Below, piece after piece: positions 22,401 through 33,404 of a DNA stretch of 64,000 nucleotides. The notes beneath the pieces were generated by a model. It saw only the letters and a list, made by a program, of their open reading frames with translations, ran no database searches and was not told the origin of the DNA. The DNA is from Bostrychus sinensis (Eukaryota > Chordata > Actinopteri > Gobiiformes > Eleotridae), in assembly GCA_020698575.1 (NCBI GenBank), contig CM036241.1, forward strand, positions 32,299,416 to 32,363,415. The letters are read 5' to 3'. The number at the start of each line of letters is the position of its first letter. Position 1 is the stretch's first letter. A program made the position numbers and the translations under genes.

Positions 22401-23270
22401 ATGAATGAGAATTGGCTCTCACAGTCAGACCAGTTGACAGTCACTGTTGTATATCAAGAAAAAGTAGTGTTTTTAGTGAAGAAGTTTAAAGTAAGTTAAT
22501 TAACCAAAATAAACCCTGCTTTATAAATGTGAAAGGCTAAATTAACTAATAATCCCCACTCAAAAGGTTCCGCTCACTTGTGTATTAAAAATAATTGCAC
22601 TGGCTTTTTGGCCATTCTAAGAGAAAAAAAAAAGAAAAAAAATATCATTTAATTAAAAGGAAAACACTATCATGACATCCAAATATTATGTCCTTTTTCA
22701 CAGTTACAGAGTCTATGCAGCAAGTTAACATACAAAAAAGTAATGCCAAACAATACAAACTGTTTAATATTTGCCACTATGGCTACATGACACAAACTAA
22801 ATTCACATTAGTTCTATTGATAATGTTCCATAAAAACAAACTTTTTTCATTTACCTACATTTCAAAGGCTGTAAGTCACCGGGTCATACAAAATAAAATA
22901 CAGTATATTGTAAAGAGAGGCGTCTGACTTTTATGTGATTGTGGATGTCAAACAAGCTGACATCAGAGAGGATCTATGGAGAGCTCCTCGCCACTGGGAT
23001 TTCTCTAGAACTAAAACACTACTTTGAAATCTTTCCATAAAAGAATACGTCTCTCTTTGGACTCCTAATGTCTAGTCTTTGACAGGGACAGAAACAGCGT
23101 TATTCTTCTCACCTTGCTGATTTAAAGGGGCAATGTATGCAAGAACGCATTATGAATACCCCCTTTGGAGTTTTCTGTAGACTGTACTATTTAAAACTGT
23201 TATGATCTCTGTAGTGTGTAATATAAACCTTATATAACAAAGTCTGTATGTGTGCATAGCATACATAGAT
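22401..23270. other. AT-rich DNA, no feature recognised
   Basis: No gene is seen. A TTTAAAGGGGCAATGTATGC phrase at 23122-23141 resembles the outer end of family A but no partner was identified. The frame at 22688-22927 is AT-rich and domain-free. Confidence 0.3.
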
Positions 23271-23607
23271 CAGTGCTACCCAAACCTTTTTTCAATGAAT
23301 CACACCCACCTGCTGTTTTCCAAGACAAGCCAGGCCCCCCAGCCCTCACCCCCGGCCCACACAAAGACATCAGAAGAATAAAGTGATTAGTAACAAACAT
23401 TTATTTACAAAAATGAACAGCAGTTGCAGTTTTTGTTTCTATTCCCATGTTTCCAATTGGGTCTGTAGAATTTTTAAGAGTTTATATGCACAAAGATCAT
23501 TTTGATAACCTCACAATCTCAAAATCAGAACAGGCAAAGCTCTGTGGACCCCCTACAATCTCTGGTGTCCCCCTGCAGAATCCTAAACCCCAGGCTGGGA
23601 ACTACTG
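23271..23607. mobile_element. hAT-like MITE, 337 bp
   Basis: The left end CAGTGCTACCCAAACC and the reverse complement of the right end CAGTAGTTCCCAGCC form imperfect inverted repeats. The flanks ACATAGAT (23263-23270) and ACACAGTT (23608-23615) agree at 6 of 8 positions. The interior is non-coding, with CCCCCAG and GACCCCC motifs close to the ends, as in many fish hAT MITEs. Confidence 0.65.
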
Positions 23608-24479
23608 ACACAGTTATTTTAAAGATCTTTCTGCAAATTTAAAGTTTATTAGATTCAGTGTTGCCCTGGGATACCACTTTGGACACATTGATGAGCAGCC
23701 TTTTAAGATATGCATTATGTATTTTTCTATTGCATAGAATGTAACGACCCCAACAAACTGTAAACACTCCAGATTTTTTTTTTTAATGAAAAACTAAACC
23801 TTACATTTAGCAAGCACAAATCTGCGGTGAAAAACAATAGAAACTGTATTACTTCCAATTCTTCTTTGCCATGCCAGATGAGAAGCCATGGGCTGCCCCC
23901 TTTCTTTCAGGGGTCTCCACAGCAAATAATCTGCAAGGAGTAGCATTGGTTCCAGCACATTTTATGGCGAGAGATTTTGCCTTCAAGAGAATCAGACCCC
24001 TTTATATTAGCATGAAGGTTTAGGATGGGTATGAACTACATTCACATTCTATAATACATTTAAAACACGTTACGTTTCTAGTAATCTCAAGCAGAATTTT
24101 TGGAAAGAATTGTACTATGATAAGTAAAACCCATTCATATTCAAAAAAATAAATCTCTAAGCCACTATCAGAGCAATTGCCCAAAAAATACTTCAAGTGT
24201 TGGCTGTTCAGTAAGTACTACTGACAGTAAGTCAAAGTGTTAGATTTTTATCACAATGATTTATCTTTGGCGAAGTGCCATAACTCCAACTCCATAATAT
24301 TTGGTGGAATAATTCATGTTTCCTATAAAAATACATGGCTGCTGCCTGGTGGATATAAAGGCGTGAGAATTATTACTCTTTTATTAAAACAGTAAATCCC
24401 CCTCATAGCAGTAGAAAGATAGTGCTGAAAAAATGTGTGGAAGAGAAAAAAAAAGCCAGTGCATGTCTGTTGCCAGTTT
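23608..24479. other. AT-rich DNA, no feature recognised
   Basis: No gene or repeat is recognised; T and A runs occur near 23768-23788. Confidence 0.3.
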
Positions 24480-24760
24480 ACTCTTCAGTTGACGGCAGTG
24501 TTTGAGTTCATTTACAGCTTGTTATGATACGGCTGTGGGTTTGTGTGTTGAGCGGAGGCCAATATAATCTGTCTTTCAAACCGGGAATGACACGTGGAGA
24601 GAAACCGAGCCGAGCTAACGCTAGCAGGTATGCAGCAAGCCTAACTGGTCACTATATTACATTCAGCACAGGCCGCATCGGTGATGGATTGACGCGGGCT
24701 GCAGAGAGGCAGTCCTGAATCAATTAAAGGTGCAGCTCATGAAACTGAACACAGTTAAAA
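24480..24760. promoter_or_regulatory. Candidate enhancer-like conserved block
   Basis: CpG-containing, GC-balanced unique DNA inside AT-rich flanks, with GAGCCGAGCTAACGCTAGC, GCCGCATCGGTGATGG and TGAATCAATTAAAGG. Retained CpGs in methylation-prone fish DNA hint at constraint. The 64-codon frame 24524-24718 has no domain. Confidence 0.35.
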
Positions 24761-25690
24761 ACCTTGGGGGTTTTCTGAATTTTATGGGTAATTTGATCAA
24801 ACCTGTGCTTGCCCCTCAAACCACAAGATGTAATGGCCGATAATGGATTGAAAACACATTACGCTGCGGTGTCATACATGGATCAAATGTAAGGGTACGA
24901 TATTTCATTACTGGGGTCCTCGAAACAAGCTCCCCTGGGGGATGAAAAGGGGTTTGAAATAAATATACAAAGAGAATTTCAAAATGGGACACTGTAAAAT
25001 GTAAATAATTTAAAAAATGATGGCAGCAACACATTTCAAATAAGTGGCAACAATAGGTGCAAAAGGTATGTGTGCAACAAATTATGGTTATCTGACATCT
25101 AGTGGTGGGATGTGATAACAAATTGTATTAATAAGAGGCTTTGTGTCTAATTAATTGTGATGAATTGCATTTTTATCAAATAGCAATGTTTATATGTCAG
25201 AAATACAACTTAGGAGCTCATTTGTATTTTCTTGCATATTTAAACTGGATTTAAAACTAAAACACAGATTAAACAGTGTTTGTACATCTACCTTCACCTG
25301 AATGTGTAGGCTACAGGGCAACACGTGAGTGCACCTGATCCCCGCACATCTCTCTCCTCTGTGCGCCATGGCTGAACCCAGCGCTTCTTTCTCTCTATCC
25401 CTCTGTCTCTTCTGAATGTGTGCGTCTAAAAGCGCCTGAAGAAGCCTGTAACTTTCATGAAGTCAAAGAAAAGGAGAGAAGAAGCCGTGTGCGGGGGCAG
25501 GGCAGCCTCAGACGAAAGGGCTGCATTCAGTGTACTCGGATGGATATAGGCTACAGTATGTGGCCAGTTAAAGAACCTGAAATCCACTCACAATTGGCAT
25601 TTTGGCCGGTGTTGATGTCCAGCCCTGGTGCCAGAAAAGAGTGAACTGAAAATCCATGGTGCTATAGAGAAGTGCGATTAAATGCCTGGA
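24761..25690. other. Mostly unique DNA, no feature recognised
   Basis: Frames at 24816-25121 (minus) and 25420-25644 (plus) lack domain motifs. A CT-rich tract lies near 25352-25412. No repeat was identified. Confidence 0.3.
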
Positions 25691-25709
25691 TTTTTTTTTT
25701 TTTTTTTTT
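25691..25709 (+). repeat. Poly-T run
   Basis: Nineteen T, then AC and a further T run, about 40 bp before family A copy A'1. Confidence 0.9.
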
Positions 25710-25747
25710 ACTTTTTTTTTTAAATAATTGTAATTAATTAATCATAC

Positions 25748-26206
25748 TTAAAGGGGCTATATTATGCAAAATCAACTTTTCTGAGCTTTCTACCATGCTA
25801 TAATGTTGTTCCCTCATCAAAAAACATACCTGGAGTTGTGTTTTGATTAATTTGTGCATGTTTGAGTAATCCTCTGTTCTTTTACATTGAGTTTGTGAGC
25901 TGTGTCTGCCCCCAGAGCAACCAAACAAACCTACCCCCTAATTGCAGTGGACAACACTTGAACACTCACTGCACTAGCATGCGATGTTGGGACATGCTGA
26001 AGGGGTGTGACAGCAGTGGGACAGCAGAGAGGGGGGGCTCTTAAAGTGACGGGAACCTAATCTGAGCGTTTCTCACAGATCCAAATGATGAGTTTCTTCA
26101 CATATGTTTTTTTTTTTTGATAATTATTGCATTTTCTGACCAACAGATGTTGAGCTAGATGTGTCCTAAATTAATTTAAAAGACATGTATATTATAGCCC
26201 CTTTAA
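25748..26206 (+). mobile_element. Family A' TTAA-flanked MITE, copy A'1
   Basis: TTAA at both ends with TTAAAGGGGCTATATTATGC at the left and ATTATAGCCCCTTTAA at the right, nearly perfect inverted repeats. The interior block TGAGCTTTCTACCATGCTAT then TTGTTCCCTCATCAAAAAAC defines the A' subfamily, shared with 33405, 39147, 54655 and 59373. It is the best-preserved copy and is 459 bp. Short frames here are repeat by-products. Confidence 0.85.
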
Positions 26207-27059
26207 AGCATTAAAGTCCCAGCTCTACTGACAACAAGTTATTCACATGACTGAGTATAAAAGGAGCATCTTAACAAGGTAGATTCTCTAAAATCTTCAG
26301 GAAAATTTCTAGAGACTTTTTTCACATATTTCATTAAACAATTTACACTGCCCCACCTTTTTGAAATTGCATCTGTAATATTTTCGTTCAAATGCATCTA
26401 AACATAATTGGAATTACCCATAGCCACAAAAATATCATTATATAAGAAAGCTTTATTAAACTGTGATTTTACCTTTTTAAACAATTACATGTCACACTGC
26501 GTAATGGAATGAGCAAAAGCAGCAGTTCGGTGCCGTCACACTGTGTAATTTGTGAAAACATCATTGGCTTCCATTCAGTAAGGAACATCAAAACTCAGCC
26601 AAGCATTACATTCAGTGGAGTTTATGTGATTACTAAATAACAGACAAAACAAATCTGAATATGGAGAGATGATATTTTCCTATGTAATTGTTGATTTTAT
26701 TGTCTGCTTGCAACATCAATATTTGGCCATTTTCTCCCTGGCTTACTGTCCCAATGAAAATACCAATAACAACTTTTCAAACACTGTTCTACAATGTATT
26801 TTTTTTCTAGTTATGTTTACATACTTACAGCCTCACTTCAACTCTTCTGATAAAAAAAAAAAGTAGCACAAAGTTATTCGCACATACACATTTGAAGGAA
26901 AATCACTGACTTCAACAGAGGTGACGCTCAAAGAAAGAAACGCTTTCCCTGAGGTGGATCTATCTTTTATCCTCAGTTATTAAAAGTTACAATGCTGTGG
27001 GGGACTTTTATCTGTTTACCATAATGAGCATGTGAGAGAAGCACAAACCTGGTAACACC
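26207..27059. other. AT-rich DNA with one GC-balanced patch
   Basis: 26490-26620 is unique and CpG-containing (CACACTGCGTAATGGAATGA, GTTCGGTGCCGTCACAC), a weaker conserved-element candidate. The 26669-26866 frame is AT-rich with no domain. No repeat was recognised. Confidence 0.3.
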
Positions 27060-27460
27060 GATGCAGCTGATTCTTCAGTGTCTCACTCCAGGTCCCTTCG
27101 CCCTTTGATCAAACGATAACATTTTGATTGACATTTCCGAAGGTCATTGGTTAACAGTCAGTAACTCTTCACCTTTAATTGTGCATCGGCGCTAGAACGA
27201 ACATGCTTATTTGCCCGAGACCGCCAATTGGTTCAACAACATTTCTTATGCAAATTGGGCGACAATTATCTTCCCCGTCGTTGACAGAGGAGGCAGGCTT
27301 GTTTGTTCCTAATGACATTGTTTGCGATATTGAGCGTGTCGCTGAGTCCTTCCCTGCAAAGGCCTTAGTCTCCTCTGCACTTCCTGCCCTATACACAGAG
27401 TAATCAACAGAGCAGAGCCATGGCCAAGTCGACCTCATTCACTTTGACAGAGAGAAGGGT
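27060..27460. promoter_or_regulatory. Strong candidate enhancer
   Basis: The most enhancer-like block in the window: unique, GC-balanced and CpG-retaining. It holds a TCF/LEF-type CCCTTTGATCAAA at 27101-27113, TTTTGATTGACATTTCC, a perfect octamer ATGCAAAT at 27248-27255, a SOX-like ACAAT at 27262-27266, a CCAATTGG palindrome and GAGTAATCAACAG. Frames on opposite strands (27175-27438 and 27179-27403) have no domain, so coding is unlikely. Octamer plus SOX spacing is reminiscent of POU/SOX-regulated developmental enhancers. Confidence 0.45.
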
Positions 27461-28009
27461 GTGCACGTGTGCTGGTATGTACATGTGCCAACACTGCGGA
27501 GACAAGTGCTGATGTGGCTGGTGTACAGCATGTAATTAGCCAAAACAAATTATGCAAGAGACAGAAGTATCACAACTATACATGAAAGATAAATGCTTAC
27601 TAGGGGGCATAGGGGAAGAATTTCCACTGGACGGTATGGGACAGGTCATGTCAGTATTCCATTCCTCTGGGTCCAGGAGATCGTTGTCTGTTACTTAAAC
27701 ACTGACATAACTTAAGCTTTTGAGGCTGACTTTTAAAACATTAAGGCTGTGCCAATATTGAATAAATAGAAGAGAGTAAATCCTGGTGTGTGTCTGTGTG
27801 AGGCTTGAGGTAAAGCTGTGTTAGCTTCAGTAAACAGGAGACTACTTTACTGACAGCTTTCTGTGCATTAAATTCACTTGTCCGCACCACTTTTGATAAC
27901 TAACCATTTAACAACACAAGTTTAAAGAGTGTTTACTTCCAGTCTATAAATGACATGTTTTGAATTCCCAAAGCAAGATCTGTACTTTGCTAAACCGGAA
28001 ACAGTTGTT

Positions 28010-28086
28010 GCTGATACATGCTTTATTTGATTGTCTAAAATGAATTTCTCCATAAGGAGACAATAAAGATTAATCTAATCTAATCT
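28010..28086 (+). mobile_element. LINE/SINE retroposon 3' tail
   Basis: GAATTTCTCCATAAGGAGAC followed by AATAAAG and a TAATC tandem tail is the usual end of fish retroposons whose tails read AATTTCCCC...GGGACAATAAAG. The upstream part cannot be recognised. It is probably a 5'-truncated insertion. Confidence 0.5.
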
Positions 28087-28188
28087 ATTTTTCAAAAAGT
28101 CTGCACAACATTTAGCTCATCCTCTCTTGGAATATGGCTCTTTATTACATGGACAAGATGTGCTTGATCCAAAATAATGGAATAATTC

Positions 28189-28191
<3 letters not shown>

Positions 28192-28224
<33 letters not shown>
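28192..28224 (+). repeat. Poly-A run of 33 bases
   Basis: An uninterrupted A-run with no recognisable retroposon body upstream. Length is likely to be polymorphic. Confidence 0.9.
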
Positions 28225-28226
<2 letters not shown>

Positions 28227-28509
28227 AAAATGGCCTGGAAAAGCTTATGTTGTCCTGTAAAATTATTTAATCTATTTATTCAATGTGGCTCATTTTTCGA
28301 AGTGGGTTTCTTCTTTGAAGCAACACATTTAAAAATCTTCCTCTGCTTTTATTTTTCTAGTGGAGAAACAATTTTGATGATGCTTCTTTTTAATATAGAC
28401 ATGTATTAAAAATGTTGTCTATTCTTTTTTTTATTTGAGGGATGGCTTTTGAGGGCTTTTTAAGGCAAGTAAAAAAAATATCTACCTCTGCTTTTATTTT
28501 TGTAATGGA

Positions 28510-28765
28510 CAAAAACAATTTTGATGTTGCACCTCAGGGCCACTGTAAGTGTGGGGTTGCCCCTGTGAATCCATTGTGCTGTGTCAGTTTTTACACCGGA
28601 TGATCTTCTGGTCGCTACTCGCCACCTTCTGTGACTGGAGTAGGTGTAGGGATGAGGTGTCTTGCCCAAGGATAGAACAACAGTATGCACTGGGTCAGAG
28701 CGGAAATCGAACCACCAGCCTACCGGTCAGTGGGCCACCCACAGCATTGTCGCCCCACGCATAAT
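28510..28765 (-). mobile_element. Second SINE family (G), reverse copy
   Basis: In reverse complement it carries a degenerate tRNA-like head (from CACTGACCGGT...GGTTCGATTTCCGC) and the body phrase TTGGGCAAGACACC, matching the module at 57606-57640. Frames at 28460-28690 and 28549-28764 are by-products. Only part of the tail is recognisable. Confidence 0.55.
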
Positions 28766-29219
28766 ATCTTAGTCTGTATTTTATATCCAAAAATTAGTTC
28801 ATTCTCATTTGATTTGTACTTTTTAGACTCTTCTAATTATATGAGCATAAATAAGATTTGACAGACATAGACTTTATGTAAGTATATATTTTTGTATCTC
28901 AATAGGATAAATTGTAAGAAAAATATATTTCTCTAACAGAAAAAAATAAAATAATATAAAGGAAGCAAAAAACCTGTGCTGCAGTTTCAGGTGTTGGTTT
29001 TAAATGACTCATTACCAAATTGCTTTTGGGCTGCAAGTGAAGAATTTCCCATTAGTTTGAAAGTCATTATAAAAGCTTCACAGAGATTTATGAACAATTG
29101 CGTTGCACCATTTGATCGAAGCTGAGCAGCTGCACAATCATTGACTGACATTTTCCTTTTTTCACCCACATTCTTTTTTCTCTAATGGCTAAAAAATAAA
29201 AAAATAAAAAATACATATG
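28766..29219. other. AT-rich DNA, no feature recognised
   Basis: A- and T-rich runs, including an AAAATAAAAAATAC-type stretch near 29190-29213, and no gene. The minus-strand frames 28987-29169 and 29088-29279 are domain-free. Confidence 0.3.
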
Positions 29220-29470
29220 CAGTTCTGAGTAAGGGTGAAATCCCATTGTTCTGATAGTAATAATAATAAAACGGCTCATCTCCCAGAGGCTGGATGTGAA
29301 TGGCTAATTACAAATGCCAGTGCAGAAACCTACAGAGCCTGCCAAGTTTACGAGAGTTCACCAGGCCTCCAGCAGAGCTCCAGCGATTCACATACTGAAT
29401 ATAAAATGTTAATTCGTGCTGCAGGGAATCCAGCAATGGGCGAGAGAGCAGTGCTATGAACATCATCTCT
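29220..29470. promoter_or_regulatory. Candidate conserved non-coding block
   Basis: Unique and GC-balanced with GAATGGCTAATTACAAATGC (a Q50-type homeodomain TAATTA core), CCCATTGTTCTG (SOX-like) and AAATGTTAATTCGTGC. The frame 29235-29459 has no domain or splice signals. Confidence 0.35.
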
Positions 29471-30024
29471 GTCTCCCTCTCTACGCCTGACTTTATGCAC
29501 TCCTATCATGGCAGTTTGCACTCATTTTTCCTGTTTACTTGTAGGCTGACCTGATCCGCTCCGGCTCCCTCTGTCCACTGGCTGAGCCCTTGAGCATCTC
29601 CGTCCATATCCACTGAAACATTTACCAAACATGGTCACACACTAACCCAGTAACATCTTGTAGGAGTGTCGTGTCCAGAGATTTAGGCAGTCCTTGTCAA
29701 AAGTCATTAATATGTAACAAGAACCACATCCTAATTGGGAGTCAAAGAAGAAGAAAGAGAGAAAAGGAAAGAAAAAAAAAACGAATGTGAATGGGGAGTT
29801 TTGTAAAAGCTTGTTATTCCATAGTGTGTTTCTTCCCTGCCCAGAGCTGTGCCACGAGCTGAAAAGACATTTTACTCATTAGTGGTATAAGTATTACAAT
29901 ATGTTTCTATTCGTCAAGGCAAATAAGAGATCCTGTACTGCGCCTTTCATTTCACCAAGAGCATTAGCAGCAGCTTAGGTCAATCTATATAATGTAAAAA
30001 TTAATGAACAAATGTATAGCACAA
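29471..30024. other. Unique DNA, polypurine tract, no gene
   Basis: A purine-rich tract of about 40 bases lies at 29743-29783 (AAGAAGAAAGAGAGAAAAGG and onward). Otherwise no feature is recognised. Confidence 0.35.
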
Positions 30025-30149
30025 GCCTTGGGGTCCCCCCGGTAGAGCTGGAGGAAGTGTCTGTGGAGAGGGAAGTCTGGGCATCTCTGCTTAGACTGCT
30101 GCCCCCCGTGACCCAGCCCCGGATAAAGCAGAAGAAGATGGATGGATGG
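30025..30149 (+). mobile_element. 5'-truncated Rex3-like (RTE clade) LINE
   Basis: Translation gives the Rex3/RTE C-terminal run EVWASLLRLLPPVTQ followed by KKMDGW and a GATG tandem tail, a Rex3 hallmark. The insert is bounded by a perfect 9-bp target duplication ATAGCACAA (30016-30024 and 30150-30158). About 125 bp of 3' end is present; the rest was lost by 5' truncation at insertion. Confidence 0.9.
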
Positions 30150-30577
30150 ATAGCACAAATATAAGTAGCACAGAATCCAGTTATCAGTGCCTATACAGTC
30201 TACTCTTTTCTTGAGAGGCAGCTAAAGCATATTGCTCACTAACTGTCTCATATTTGAAGGACGAATGGCAGCAACATTGACAGCTAGCTCAGTTATCACG
30301 ATGCAAGTTTGATGCAAGGGATGAAGAGAAGACTGCCCTATTGCAGTGAAGTTTCACATCAAACATAACACCATTGTAGTTGAACTTTCTTTGGCAATAA
30401 GCCTATAGAGCAAAATCAATTTATCTATACTGTAATAATTTCTAACTGACATTATTTTAGAGACAGAAGTCCTCGGGAGAGTGCATGTGTCCTAATCATT
30501 TGTAAGTCTTGATTTGTTCCTTCTTTTACTGACCCCTTGTGGTTGGAGTTAGTATGTTTGTGCTACCGGGGATTTAT
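30150..30577. other. AT-rich DNA, no feature recognised
   Basis: No gene, repeat or motif cluster is recognised between the Rex3 fragment and B3. Confidence 0.3.
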
Positions 30578-31148
30578 TAGCCTGGCCAGCCAACCCAGTC
30601 TGGTTCCTCAGCTATAGGGAGTCATTTCCACTCAGTAGATTTGGACCCAGCCAATCATCTCCCAAAAGCGCAAAATATCAAAAATTAACCAAGATGGCAC
30701 TCGCTTATATAGAGCAAAATGTATAACTTCTCTGACCTGATTAATGACGTTTAGTGCTTTCCTTTGTCACTTGTTGATTCTGCTGATTCCGTGTTGTTGT
30801 TCAGTCCTCTATGGGATTTTTTTCTTTGCCCTGCTTCCATTTTAACAACAGCGAAGTCCCGTTGACATCTGACATAACTACATTTAAACATTTTCCACAA
30901 GTCTGTAATACTGGCAGCTGCTGCTGTCCGCATTCCGAAATAAGTACAGAGTTTGTGGCATAAACATAAGCTCCATGTTTGTTTGGGTATGGGTCAGTGG
31001 AGCGCTGCTTACGTCCTGGCCTTCGTTTCTCTGATTGGTTACTCTGCCTGGGATTGTTCTGGCCATAGAAATTCAATTCAAACCATGAGATACCAGACCT
31101 TTTTTTTTTTTTTGTGTGTGTAGAAAAGAAAAAGAGTTGGTCAGGATA
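30578..31148 (-). mobile_element. Family B hAT-like MITE, copy B3
   Basis: It is flanked by GGGATTTAT on both sides (30569-30577 and 31149-31157), a perfect 8- to 9-bp target duplication. The ends TAGCCTGGCCAGCCAA and (reverse complement) TATCCTGACCAA are inverted repeats. It is collinear with B2 and, in reverse, with B4 and B5. A T-run at 31100-31113 is internal. At 571 bp it is the reference copy for the family; open frames inside overlap on one strand without domains. Confidence 0.85.
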
Positions 31149-31206
31149 GGGATTTATACTCTCTGCCTATGCTGGTCTATCATTATGTTGCTAATAGACA
31201 ATATTT

Positions 31207-31494
31207 GGTGACACGGTGGCTTAGTGGTTAGCACTCTCACCTCACAGAAGAAAGGTGAGGCCTTTCTGTGTGGAGTTTGCATGTTCTCCCCATGTCTGTG
31301 TGTGTTTCCTCCAGGTGCTCTGGTTTCCCCCATCAACCTCAAAACATGCACAGTAGGCTAATCCTCCAGTTAGGTACTCCTGTCAGGGCAACCTCTGCTC
31401 CTGACAGGCTGCCCCAGTGGCATTGAAGAATGGGTCAAATGCAGAGAACAAATGACCCTTTTGGGTTCAATAAAGTATACCTTACCTTAACCTT
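31207..31494 (+). mobile_element. V-SINE S2, the best-preserved copy
   Basis: The tRNA-derived head ACACGGTGGCTTAGTGGTTA contains an A-box-like TGGCTTAGTGG. It is followed by the V-SINE body TTTCTGTGTGGAGTTTGCAT, GTTCTCCCCATGTC and TTTCCTCCAGGTGCTCTGGT. The 3' part reads GCATTGAAGAATGGGTCAAA and TGCAGAGAACAAATGACC and ends CAATAAAGTATACC. The B-box half is replaced by a short deletion. The minus-strand frame 31154-31351 is a by-product. Confidence 0.85.
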
Positions 31495-32139
31495 ACTTGC
31501 CTGATCTGCCCGAGCGAAAAATGACTGCAACACTGGATGGAAATAAATGTTGAGACATGGCAAAAGCTTATCAAAATGATGTCACAGCAAATGTGTGCCA
31601 TAATCAAAGGTAAAGGTAAAGTAAAGGCAGTTCAACAAAATATTAGTGTGTGACAGTTTATTTACTGTGTCCTTGTAGTTATTTAATTAAACAATCAACA
31701 TTTTTTATCCTTCATAAACCATCTTTTTTTCAAAAGCCTGTTCTGTGTTTCCTATTTTGTGAATTATTTTTTCTTTCAAATTTACTTCCACATCTGAAAT
31801 GCATATGTCACAACTTCTGTTTCATAAATGCAACAGGACATTAACATTACAGTCACAGTAAACTCTACTCAGGCTCTGTTTATTGATCCATAACTTAAGC
31901 CATATTGAGCCATAACTTTGCGTTTAATTACTTCAGTGCCTGAGATATCACATATTTCCACATCCATGAGACACCATAACATTTGTGCTGCATAGATCTC
32001 GCTAATGTCACAGTAATCCTCAATTAATGCCAGTAAACAGGATTTCTATAAGTAGAGGAACGTCTTCCCACACCCTCTAACCCTAACCCTCATCCACACA
32101 CACTCATACATACTCTACTGTATATGTGATGCCTCAGCC
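31495..32139. other. AT-rich DNA, no gene
   Basis: A short CCCTCTAACCCTAACCCT phrase near 32070-32090 resembles vertebrate telomere repeats but has only two units. The frame 31650-31844 is AT-rich and domain-free. Confidence 0.3.
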
Positions 32140-32430
32140 TAAAGGATTACCTCAATCCCTTTGGAAAATTGCAACTCTCTGAACGTCACTGAAAGTGAAT
32201 TTCATGGTTAACTGTCTGCCAATCTCCCAGCTCTTCCTCCTTCACGCACCTTTCAACAGTGATTGATAGGATTCAAGTCATCCATCGCAGCACTATATGT
32301 ATTTTGGTGAAATCCATTAATCTTTGTTGCAATTACAACATACAGGGCAAGGTCATGTAAATGTAATCGGTCAGGCATGTGAACACTGCGACTACTGCAC
32401 CAAAGGTCAAAGATGCACGTGTAGGTCACT
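32140..32430. promoter_or_regulatory. Candidate conserved non-coding block
   Basis: Unique, balanced sequence with CAGTGATTGATAGGATTCAA, ATCCATTAATCTTTGTTGCAA (SOX/TCF-like core) and a nuclear-receptor-like CCAAAGGTCAAAGATGCACG at 32399-32418. No open frame of note. Confidence 0.35.
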
Positions 32431-32710
32431 GACTTTTACAGCAATAGGTATTAAATGAGGTTTTTCTGATGATTAGTGAAAGTAGGACAGTAGTCACCTT
32501 TTTGAAGTGTTGCAGAGTCATTGCAACTCTGGAAACTAGTTTAGTAACAACTATACAGCAACTAGTCATAAACATCTTTCATATGAAGTTAGTTGGTGTG
32601 AGACAAGAAGATACAGAGGCTAGGGCAAAATTGAGGCAGGTGATTTGCTGTGACAGCCCCTGAAAAGAAACAGCAGAGAAGAAAAGAAAATTTCTTCAGG
32701 TCATATTTGG

Positions 32711-32880
32711 GATTGGGGGCTGGAGCTCAGTAGGTAGAGACGTTCGCCCACAAAGCTGGAAGGTTAGCAGATTGATCCCCTTACGAGCAGAAAGAATGAA
32801 TAATTCAATATAAAGCAACTTTGAGTGTCCAGAAAAGCACTATAAAAGACTGATGCATTGTTAGTATTATTATTATTGTT
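32711..32880 (+). mobile_element. SINE family G, forward copy
   Basis: The tRNA-like head GGCTGGAGCTCAGTAGGTAG and a degenerate B box (GCAGATTGATCCCC) are followed, after a body deletion, by the 3' module TTTGAGTGTCCAGAAAAGCA, CTATAAAAG and a TATTATTATTATTG tail. The same tail occurs reversed at 35573-35640 and at 58288-58342. Confidence 0.75.
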
Positions 32881-32974
32881 CCAGCAACTGGGGCAAACCC
32901 AGGATTATGGCCAGGTAGACATACAATGACAGACATTTACGGTGATATTTAGTTATTATGGGCACAAATTCTTC

Positions 32975-33080
32975 AACGTGTGGAAAAGTCACCTGAAGGC
33001 GGCCATACAGACGTTTTAGGTGGCCTGGCAATTGAACCCACAGTCTCTTTTCTATGTAGGAGGAATTCTAACCAGAGAAC
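32975..33080 (-). mobile_element. V-SINE fragment S9
   Basis: TGGCAATTGAACCCACAGTC and the following TCTAACCAGAGAA correspond to the reverse of the SINE B-box/A-box head. The body is too decayed for full alignment. Confidence 0.45.
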
Positions 33081-33404
33081 AAATGAAGTTTCTATTTGTA
33101 GAAATCCAGTTGTGCCAATTGTAATCATTTATCCCACATGTTCCTGTGTCTGGTTGTATATTTTTCAAACTGTGTTGGTACTGCTGTTTCTCTAATTTGT
33201 CGAAAGCCTATCAATCTAAGTCCAAAAGCAGATTAATTTGTAGCCATTGGTTCTGTCCCATTGGTATTCTAGACCAGATTAATCATTTTAAATTGTAGAA
33301 TAGAAGAAGAACAGACTATGGAGGCTGGCCACTGTAATGAAGGAGTTTTTACCTAAGCAGCAGCACTAGGTCTGTCAGTGAGCATGCAAAGGTGGGAGAA
33401 ATTC

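Noticed and set aside
32070..32095. Telomere-like TAACCC units
   Set aside because: Only two units; far too short for an interstitial telomere array.
32711..32780. Possible tRNA gene
   Set aside because: Degenerate B box and an attached SINE tail show a tRNA-derived SINE.
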